The translations under genes were made by a program, and so were the position numbers. Source: Pyrinomonadaceae bacterium (GTDB taxonomy: Bacteria; Acidobacteriota; Blastocatellia; Pyrinomonadales; Pyrinomonadaceae). From it: a DNA stretch of 13,689 nt. The notes under the pieces are model-generated. The model saw only the letters and a list, made by a program, of their open reading frames with translations, ran no database searches and was not told the origin of the DNA. This document shows, piece after piece, positions 7,451 to 12,617 of the stretch; position 1 is the stretch's first letter; each line of letters opens with the position of its first letter. The DNA lies in the NCBI GenBank assembly GCA_025929655.1, contig JAICPV010000017.1:1-13689 (forward strand), written 5' to 3'.

Positions 7451-7468
7451 GATTTCCAAGCGGAAATC
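7451..7468. promoter_or_regulatory. Perfect 7-bp inverted repeat in the leader of the small membrane protein gene
   Basis: GATTTCC (7451-7457) and GGAAATC (7462-7468) are perfect complements around a 4-base AAGC spacer, 10 bases upstream of the ATG. The 3' arm in the mRNA carries GGAAA, the only plausible Shine-Dalgarno match, so folding could hide it. It may also be a repressor operator. A second ATTTCCAA (7485-7492) repeats part of the arm. Function is inferred. Confidence 0.35.
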
Positions 7469-7511
7469 ACCTTGCCTGGACGTCATTTCCAATGTGTTCT
7501 ATGGTTACGGC

Positions 7512-7542
7512 CAGAACCACAGAATACTCAGAAAACACAGAA
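7512..7542. repeat. CAGAA short array with 8-9 base spacing
   Basis: CAGAA occurs at 7512-7516, 7520-7524, 7529-7533 and 7538-7542, giving spacings of 8, 9 and 9 bases. On the minus strand the array reads as TTCTG, twice extended to TTCTGTG. It lies in the gap between the ABC ATPase gene and the small membrane protein gene, where no protein is encoded. The unit copies are imperfect outside the core. Confidence 0.5.
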
Positions 7543-7547
7543 CCGAG

Positions 7548-7578
7548 AAAAAACAAGGACCGATCGAGACAGACGGCC
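7548..7578 (-). terminator. Candidate terminator after the LolD-like ATPase gene
   Basis: On the minus strand GGCCG (7578-7574) can pair with CGGTC (7562-7558; one G-U pair) around an 11-base loop, followed by CTTG and a run of six T (7553-7548). It starts about 20 bases after the ATPase stop. The stem is short, so termination may be weak; the T-run is the better part of the evidence. Confidence 0.3.
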
Positions 7579-7598
7579 GCGGCGGGCAGCTCGAGAAA

Positions 7599-8270
7599 CT
7601 ATTCCTCTACAATATGCCCGTCGCGCATTCTTATTATACGCGATGCGACGGCCGCGGCCTCAGGGTTGTGCGTGATCATGATGATCGTCTGCCGGAACTT
7701 CTCGTTCAGCTCCTTGAACATGTCGAGTACGATCTCGGAATTTTCCGAGTCCAGGTTTCCTGTCGGCTCGTCGGCCAGAATGATCGCCGGGCTGTTGATG
7801 ATCGCACGCGCCAAGGCGACGCGCTGCTGCTCGCCACCGGAAAGCTCAAGCGGTTTATGCCGCATCTTCCCTTCCAGTTTCAAAAGCCGCAAAACTTCGT
7901 GGCGGCGATCGGCGCTATGGGCGCCGTTGCCGGTATGTATCTTTTCGGCGAGTTTCAGATTCCCTTCCGCGGTCAACGTCGGGAAAAGATTAAAACGCTG
8001 GAACACGAAACCGATCTTGCGCCGGCGAATGTCCGTACGTTTAGCGTCGGACACCTTAGAGAGATCTTCTCCATCGATATGAATCGAACCGGTCGTCGGC
8101 GAAAGCAGCCCGCCGAGCAGATGCAGCAGCGTGGACTTGCCGCAGCCGGACGGCCCCATTATCGCTACAAATTCACCGCGCTGGACGTCGAGCGACACCC
8201 CGCGGAGAGCCGGAACGGCCATCTTCCCAATTCTGTAAGTCTTTGTGAGATCTTTTGTCTGAACGATCAC
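7599..8270 (-). CDS. LolD/MacB-family ABC transporter ATP-binding protein
   Basis: This 223-residue ATPase powers an ABC complex at the inner membrane. All motifs are intact: aromatic Tyr12 region (KTYRIG), Walker A GPSGCGKST (39-47), Q-loop Gln91 (FVFQRFNLFPTLT), signature LSGGE (143-147), Walker B ILADE with Asp167/Glu168, D-loop GNLD and switch His201. The FQxFNLxPTLT and ADEPTGNLDS wording is typical of the LolD/MacB/FtsE-like group, whose partners are FtsX-type permeases that extract lipoproteins or drive efflux. The start is GTG at 8270, since the first strand VQTKDLTKTY follows at once and no ATG lies upstream in frame after the previous stop. It begins 15 bases after the stop of the LolB-like lipoprotein gene. 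No permease gene is in the window, so the partner must be elsewhere. LolD itself is plausible but not proven. Confidence 0.9.
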   Translation of the reverse strand: MIVQTKDLTKTYRIGKMAVPALRGVSLDVQRGEFVAIMGPSGCGKSTLLHLLGGLLSPTTGSIHIDGEDLSKVSDAKRTDIRRRKIGFVFQRFNLFPTLTAEGNLKLAEKIHTGNGAHSADRRHEVLRLLKLEGKMRHKPLELSGGEQQRVALARAIINSPAIILADEPTGNLDSENSEIVLDMFKELNEKFRQTIIMITHNPEAAAVASRIIRMRDGHIVEE

Positions 8271-8285
8271 GGCTGAAATGGAAAC

Positions 8286-9347
8286 CTACTGCGTGCGGAC
8301 GGTGGAGTTTTGGTTCGAATTACCGAAACGCGAGGCGCTAAGCTCCAATAGTTTTTTATCAAGGTCGAGCTCCTCAAGGTTCCACGAGTTTTGAAGTACG
8401 AAGGCGGAGAGCTTGTAAGTTTGCCCGATCACCACTTCCGCCGGGGTTTGATACCGCAGCGTCATCGAATATTTTTCCTGCGGACGCGTGACGGTTATCT
8501 GCAGCGGCAAATTTTTATACTCGGCCATGGTCGAAAGATCGCCCTCGCGGCCGTAAACGATGTCGGAGGCGATCTCGCCTTTAACGTCAAAAAGCTGCTG
8601 GCGGGCGAGGCGGATCCGGCCGACGCGGTCGAACCAAAACCGACGCGCGATCATCAGCCCGCCGTTATGGAGGCGTTTGTATTCGTCCAAAAGGTAATAG
8701 CCGCGCGTTACCGTGCGGATCGGCGATTTCTTATCTTCGGTCTTGTCCTCTTCCACCTGGAAGATGGTGCTCTGCGTGTACAGGTTCGCTCCGTCGACCG
8801 GCCGGACCAGCATCGCATCGGTGAAGTGCTGAGGACGAAGGTCCGCGAAAGCATTCACGGTTTTAGCCGCTACCGCATCACCATTACCCTCGCCCAGATC
8901 CTGCTGCAGCTTGGAATAATCGGCATCGTTGGTGCCTTTGACGAATTTTTTGTATTTGCCGGTGCCGCCGTCCTGAAGAATGGCTACGCGGAATTTTTCT
9001 CCGTCCGAGGTCATCTGCGCGACGTCCGATTTGATCACCGGGACCTGGACCTTCATGAAGATGTTAGCGGGACGTTGGACGACAACCTCGCCATCGGCGC
9101 GACGGTAAACTTCCTTGCTGCCGAACTGCGCGAACGAATTGTCCTCGAACTCGAGGTACATCTTCGCTCGTATTGAGGTCACGCGGGCGTAACGGTCCAC
9201 CTCGTCCGTTAACTGTTTGACGTCTGCGTCGACGGTCGCCAGCAGCACGGCTGTCGGCGTTTCCTTCTTGACCCTGATGCAGCCGCTGAAAAAAGCGGCC
9301 GAAATCAAAACGCAGAGAGTTAAAGATTTTTTTAAGCCAAAATACAT
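8286..9347 (-). CDS. Outer-membrane-type lipoprotein with LolB/DUF4292-like fold
   Basis: This 353-residue lipoprotein has a signal peptide (GLKKSLTLCVLISAAFFSGC) with the lipidated Cys at 23, in the same FSGC context as the thioredoxin lipoprotein of this window. After a short helix (TVDADVKQLTDEVDRYARVTSIRAKMYLEF) it shows the strand order seen in LolB- and DUF4292-like proteins: GEVVVQRPANIFMKVQVP (86-103), then AQMTSDGEKFRVAI (110-122). Later come FWFDRVGRIRLARQQLFDVKGE (237-258), a Tyr-Gly segment and LPLQITVTRPQEKYSMTLRYQ (280-300). LolB receives lipoproteins from LolA at the outer membrane. The LolD-like ATPase and LolA-like protein downstream support such a role. The protein is longer than LolB (about 200 residues), with an insertion around 125-215. 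AGG six bases before the ATG serves as ribosome binding site. The precise role is uncertain. Confidence 0.8.
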   Translation of the reverse strand: MYFGLKKSLTLCVLISAAFFSGCIRVKKETPTAVLLATVDADVKQLTDEVDRYARVTSIRAKMYLEFEDNSFAQFGSKEVYRRADGEVVVQRPANIFMKVQVPVIKSDVAQMTSDGEKFRVAILQDGGTGKYKKFVKGTNDADYSKLQQDLGEGNGDAVAAKTVNAFADLRPQHFTDAMLVRPVDGANLYTQSTIFQVEEDKTEDKKSPIRTVTRGYYLLDEYKRLHNGGLMIARRFWFDRVGRIRLARQQLFDVKGEIASDIVYGREGDLSTMAEYKNLPLQITVTRPQEKYSMTLRYQTPAEVVIGQTYKLSAFVLQNSWNLEELDLDKKLLELSASRFGNSNQNSTVRTQ

Positions 9348-9380
9348 CTTCGACCTGTGGACTTGAGGATCTCCAAATGC

Positions 9381-9415
9381 AGAGCGGGACGAATTGCGAT
9401 GCGTCTATCCGCTCT
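9381..9415. promoter_or_regulatory. 11-bp interrupted hairpin in the leader of the LolB-like lipoprotein gene
   Basis: AGAGCGG (9381-9387) pairs with CCGCTCT (9409-9415), and inside it GACG (9388-9391) pairs with CGTC (9402-9405). A 3-base bulge (9406-9408) and a 10-base loop complete the structure. It sits 34-68 bases upstream of the ATG at 9347, with no T-tract on the minus side. It is therefore better read as a leader structure, RNA stability element or operator than as a terminator. Its arm and loop contain the 11-base word CGAATTGCGAT also found before ctaE. Function is inferred. Confidence 0.4.
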
Positions 9416-9476
9416 ACGCACTAAATGCTAGATATTACCACGCCCGATACAGCTAACCTAGCCGTAAAATTCAAGC

Positions 9477-9508
9477 GGCACGTTCGGGTTTTGATGCCCT
9501 AGCGTGCC
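9477..9508 (-). terminator. Candidate terminator of the cytochrome oxidase operon
   Basis: On the minus strand GGCACG (9508-9503) pairs with CGTGCC (9482-9477), with an inner GGG/CCC pairing (9499-9497 with 9487-9485). It lies about 27 bases after the ctaF stop and is followed by GCTTGAATTTTA, a poor T-tract. Position at the end of the operon supports termination; the weak T-tract argues for inefficiency. Downstream, TAATAT (9437-9432) could be a -10 box for the next gene, but no -35 is evident. Confidence 0.35.
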
Positions 9509-9534
9509 AAATCTACTGCCCTTATGACTCTTTT

Positions 9535-9873
9535 CTATTGCATGAAAACGCCGATATCGCGCGTAAGGTAGTCCTGCATCGTGTATGCGAACATTATCGC
9601 AAGCCAGAAAAAGCTCGCGACCGCCGACAGCCAGATAAGCCGCGGGCTCCAATAAACGTGCATGAAGAACAGCATCACGCATGTCATTTTCGTGAAGGCG
9701 ATCAGAAGTGCAACGAGCGTATTCGCGCCCGGAAAGATGAAGTCCAGGTCCACGGTCGCGGCATAGTAGGTAAGTATCGTTCCCACGACCAGCACGGCGA
9801 AAACCCCAAGGTATCGGGGGATGTTCATATGATCGTGCTCGATGTGATCGTGTTCGTGTTCGTGTTCAGCCAT
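9535..9873 (-). CDS. ctaF: Cytochrome c oxidase subunit IV (caa3 type)
   Basis: This 112-residue small membrane subunit of the caa3 oxidase has three helices at about 19-40, 52-72 and 79-101. It has the bacterial COX4 wording: ALLIAFTKMTCVMLFFMHVYWSPRLIW, in which the K-x-x-x-V/C-L-F-F-M-H-x-x-x-S pattern is characteristic, then a final helix and a short tail. The subunit helps assembly and stability of the complex; it binds no cofactor in known family members. The N-terminus MAEHEHEHDHIEHDH has six His among acidic residues, an unusual extension that could bind metal. The ATG at 9873 is chosen because the frame farther upstream runs through ctaE in another frame and makes no sense. GGTGGAA about 13 bases upstream is the best ribosome binding candidate, and it lies in a small hairpin. 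It is the last gene of the oxidase operon. Confidence 0.9.
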   Translation of the reverse strand: MAEHEHEHDHIEHDHMNIPRYLGVFAVLVVGTILTYYAATVDLDFIFPGANTLVALLIAFTKMTCVMLFFMHVYWSPRLIWLSAVASFFWLAIMFAYTMQDYLTRDIGVFMQ

Positions 9874-9887
9874 CGTAGTTTTGGGTT

Positions 9888-9901
9888 CCACCGTTAGGTG
9901 G
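9888..9901. promoter_or_regulatory. Small hairpin before ctaF covering the ribosome binding candidate
   Basis: CCACC (9888-9892) and GGTGG (9897-9901) are perfect complements around a GTTA loop. The mRNA therefore carries a 5-bp GC-rich hairpin 14 bases before the ctaF ATG, with GGTGG in its 3' arm. It could tune subunit IV translation. The remaining ctaE-ctaF gap (9902-9962) holds ATCGATCGCAAATATCGA near 9920-9937, which resembles the motif before ctaE. Confidence 0.25.
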
Positions 9902-9962
9902 CCTTTGGTAAATATTATCGATCGCAAATATCGACGGAGCGTCCTGGAGGCAAAGCTCCAAT

Positions 9963-10844
9963 CTAGTGCATGAAATGCCGACCCAGTAGATAGAGCAACG
10001 GGAACAAGAATATCCAAACGATATCGACGAAGTGCCAGTAGAGCCCCGACATCTCTATCGGCATGTAGTAATCCTCGTTGTACCTGCCGCGCCATGCCGT
10101 TATGAGCAACCACGTCATCAGGCCTAGTCCGATGACCATATGAAGCGCGTGAAGCCCGGTCATAACGAAATACAGGTAATAAAAAATGCGGACCTTGTCG
10201 CGAAATTTGTTCCCGTCGATCTGGCCGTTCGAGAAGTAACCGACCCTTTCCGCCGCTGTCAAATAGTTCCCGTCCTGCGCCTGTTTCACCAGCGAACAAT
10301 CGGTAAATTGAAATTCCCCGCGCGGGTTCGGATGCTCTTCCGCAGGTGCATTGTGGTCCACTTCCCAACATGGTTTCACAGCGGCATGCGATTCGCCGGC
10401 GTGCGCGGGAACGCGTTTGTTCCAACCGGCGACGGGCACTAGGCCGTGATCGAATTTGTCGGTGTACTCGATCGCCTTGACGCCGAGGAACACTGCCCCG
10501 AAGAACATCGTAAGGACGATCATCAGCACCTGCATGTTGCGGTTGTTCTTTTGCGCGTAAAAGACGGTTAGCGCCATCGTCAGAGAGCTGACGATCAGCA
10601 CCAGCGTGTTCAGGCCGCCCCAGAAAGCGTCGAGATGATTACTGCCGGCGGCGAACGCCATCGGGTAGCGCGAGCGATAAACGAGATACGCTGTGAACAG
10701 CCCGCCGAAGAACATTATTTCCTGCACAAGGAACATCCACATCCCGATGGACACGGACTCTTCCTGCTGCTGCATGTCTTCGAACTGGTGTTGCAGGCCA
10801 GGCTCGTGGTAATGAAACTTTTCTGTTTCTGAATGTGCCGACAT
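9963..10844 (-). CDS. ctaE: Cytochrome c oxidase subunit III with large loop insertion
   Basis: This 293-residue membrane subunit stabilises the oxidase and supports proton uptake into subunit I. Helices are seen near 31-57 (VSIGMWMFLVQEIMFFGGLFTAYLVYR), 76-97, 104-124, 217-250 and 268-289, the five-helix form usual for caa3 oxidases. Family motifs include FLVQEIMFFGGLF, EY at 126-127, VMTGLHALHMVIGL with His231/His235, and YWHFVDIVWIFLFPLLYL with His271. Five-helix subunit III proteins are usually near 200 residues. Here about 85 extra polar residues (130-215) lie between the third and fourth helices, with Cys159 and Cys183 and several His and Asp. The start ATG at 10844 has no Shine-Dalgarno match; upstream lies a tandem 14-base repeat. 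The gene follows ctaD by 103 bases. Confidence 0.93.
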   Translation of the reverse strand: MSAHSETEKFHYHEPGLQHQFEDMQQQEESVSIGMWMFLVQEIMFFGGLFTAYLVYRSRYPMAFAAGSNHLDAFWGGLNTLVLIVSSLTMALTVFYAQKNNRNMQVLMIVLTMFFGAVFLGVKAIEYTDKFDHGLVPVAGWNKRVPAHAGESHAAVKPCWEVDHNAPAEEHPNPRGEFQFTDCSLVKQAQDGNYLTAAERVGYFSNGQIDGNKFRDKVRIFYYLYFVMTGLHALHMVIGLGLMTWLLITAWRGRYNEDYYMPIEMSGLYWHFVDIVWIFLFPLLYLLGRHFMH

Positions 10845-10852
10845 AAACTATT

Positions 10853-10879
10853 TTCGAATTGCGATATTCGAATTGCGAT
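10853..10879. repeat. Tandem 14-base direct repeat in the ctaD-ctaE gap
   Basis: TTCGAATTGCGAT occurs at 10853-10865 and again at 10867-10879, one base apart, giving a 14-base period. The 11-base core CGAATTGCGAT is also found at 9390-9400. The second copy runs into the palindrome GCGATCGC (10875-10882). The repeat ends 8 bases before the ctaE start, where a ribosome binding site would be expected. In the rest of the gap (10880-10947) TTGACC on the minus strand resembles a -35 box but has no matching -10. Confidence 0.6.
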
Positions 10880-10947
10880 CGCTCAGCAGTGATTTGGATC
10901 GGTCAACTCCGAAAAATCGTGAATCGACATGTGCAAATCGAAATTCG

Positions 10948-12612
10948 TTAAACTTTTGCCGCTTCCCTCGCACGGGCGGCTTCGAGATCAAGGCCGCTGT
11001 CTTCCCCGAATTCGTACGCTTCCCATGTGACCACGGGCATAACCTCGAAATTCTCAGTCGGAGGCGGCGAGCTTGTGCGCCATTCCAGGCCCGGAAGCAG
11101 CCAGGGATTGTCGCCCGCGGGCTTTCCGTAAATTAAAGAGTGTCCGAGATATATCAGCGGCATTATCATCCCAACGCCGAGAACGGACGCTCCGGCACTT
11201 GAGAAGATATTCAGCACCTGCATCTCTTCGGGATACGAAGCGTACCGCCGAGGCATCCCCAGGTATCCGAGGATGAATTGCGGAAAGAACGTAAGATTGA
11301 AACCGATGAACACGAGCATCGCCGAGATCTTGCCCCAAAATTCGGAGTACATCTTTCCGGTCATCTTCGGCCACCAGTAGTGAATGCCGCCCAGATACGC
11401 AACGACCTGGCCGCCGACCATCACGTAATGGAAGTGGGCGACGACGAAATACGTATCCGTCAAATGGACGACCAAACCCATCGCTCCGAGGAAAAGTCCC
11501 GTCAATCCGCCGATCAGGAAAAGGCCCATAAAACCGAGACCGTAAAGCATCGGCGTATCGAACGAGATCGATCCCTTGTAAAGCGTTGCCGTCCAGTTGA
11601 ACATCTTGATCGCCGAGGGCACGGCAACGACCATTGTCAGGAACGAAAACACGAGCCCCGCGTAGATCGACTGGCCGCTGACAAACATGTGGTGGCCCCA
11701 TACCAGGAAACCGAAAACCGCGATCGCGATCGAAGAGAATGCAATGAACTCGTACCCGAATATCTTCTTTCGCGAGAAATTAGAGATAAGCTCGCTTATC
11801 ACGCCCATGCCCGGCAGCACCATGATGTAGACCGCAGGATGCGAGTAAAACCAGAACATGTGCTGGAACAGGATCGGGTCGCCGCCGATCGCTGGATCGA
11901 ATATTCCCACCTGTGCGAACCGCTCGATCGCGAGTAGAAGCACCGTGATCGCGATGACGGGAGTGCCCAGGATCATAACGAGGCTGGTCGCGTACTGGGC
12001 CCAAACGAAGAGCGGCAGTCGAAACCATGTCATTCCAGGCGCCCGCATCGTGTGCACGGTGACGATGAAATTCAAACCGGTAAGGATCGAAGAGAACCCG
12101 TTGATGAAAATGCCGAGCCCGACCGCCATCACGTACGTGTTTGAGAAAGTGGTACTGTACGGCGTGTAAAAGGTCCAGCCCGTGTCCACGCCGCCCTGGA
12201 GCAGTGCCCAGACGGTGAACAATCCGCCGATCCAATAAATATAAAGGCTTAGAAGATTGATACGCGGCAGCGCGAGGTCCTTCGCCCCGATCATGATCGG
12301 CAATAGGAAGTTGCCCAAAACCGCCGGGATCGACGGGATCAGGAAGAAGAAGATCATCAGGATGCCATGCGCGGTGAAAACCTTGTTGTATGTCCCCGTT
12401 TGAAGCAAGTCGCTCGCTGGCGTAAGCATCTCCAACCGGATGGTAGCGGCGAAAATGCCCCCCGCTAAAAAAAAGAGCGAGATCGTGATCAGATACATGA
12501 TCGCGATCCGTTTATGATCTTTTGTCAGCAGCCAGGATTTCAGGGTGAAACCGTTGTTTAGGTAATTCAATTTTTGCGTGCCGCTGTAATCGGCTGTCAT
12601 AGCATCTTGCAT
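10948..12612 (-). CDS. ctaD: Cytochrome c oxidase subunit I, A2-type heme-copper oxidase
   Basis: This 554-residue catalytic subunit reduces O2 to water at a heme a3-CuB centre and pumps protons. About twelve membrane helices are visible. Ligands are intact: His82 (TAHG) and His395 for the low-spin heme, His393 (VAHFHYV) for heme a3, and His258, His307 and His308 for CuB. Tyr262 forms the His-Tyr cross-link. The K-channel Lys336 (VPSAIKMFNW) and the D-channel entrance Asp112 with Asn119 (KDLALPRIN) are present. The helix VI motif reads YSHPAVY instead of GHPEVY: the proton-channel Glu is replaced by the Tyr-Ser pair that defines A2-type oxidases such as those of Thermus caa3 and Rhodothermus. 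Length matches the family. The ATG at 12612 lies 5 bases after the ctaC stop, suggesting coupled translation; a second in-frame ATG is four codons on. The acidic C-terminal tail (about 520-554) is likely cytoplasmic. Confidence 0.96.
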   Translation of the reverse strand: MQDAMTADYSGTQKLNYLNNGFTLKSWLLTKDHKRIAIMYLITISLFFLAGGIFAATIRLEMLTPASDLLQTGTYNKVFTAHGILMIFFFLIPSIPAVLGNFLLPIMIGAKDLALPRINLLSLYIYWIGGLFTVWALLQGGVDTGWTFYTPYSTTFSNTYVMAVGLGIFINGFSSILTGLNFIVTVHTMRAPGMTWFRLPLFVWAQYATSLVMILGTPVIAITVLLLAIERFAQVGIFDPAIGGDPILFQHMFWFYSHPAVYIMVLPGMGVISELISNFSRKKIFGYEFIAFSSIAIAVFGFLVWGHHMFVSGQSIYAGLVFSFLTMVVAVPSAIKMFNWTATLYKGSISFDTPMLYGLGFMGLFLIGGLTGLFLGAMGLVVHLTDTYFVVAHFHYVMVGGQVVAYLGGIHYWWPKMTGKMYSEFWGKISAMLVFIGFNLTFFPQFILGYLGMPRRYASYPEEMQVLNIFSSAGASVLGVGMIMPLIYLGHSLIYGKPAGDNPWLLPGLEWRTSSPPPTENFEVMPVVTWEAYEFGEDSGLDLEAARAREAAKV

Positions 12613-12617
12613 AAAAC

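Noticed and set aside
7121..7492. Alternative minus-strand frame of 123 codons over the small membrane protein
   Set aside because: It has highly charged translation with no helix or motif, while the overlapping frame gives a credible membrane protein spaced correctly before the LolA-like gene.
7389..8276. Long plus-strand open frame opposite the ATPase gene
   Set aside because: It is the mirror of a strongly conserved ABC ATPase, its translation is Arg/His-rich with no family match, and nearby genes all run on the other strand.
9874..10425. Extension of the subunit IV frame to a 296-residue protein
   Set aside because: The added part lies over the conserved coding frame of ctaE and has Arg-rich, non-membrane composition. 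The family N-terminus is the His-rich segment at 9873.
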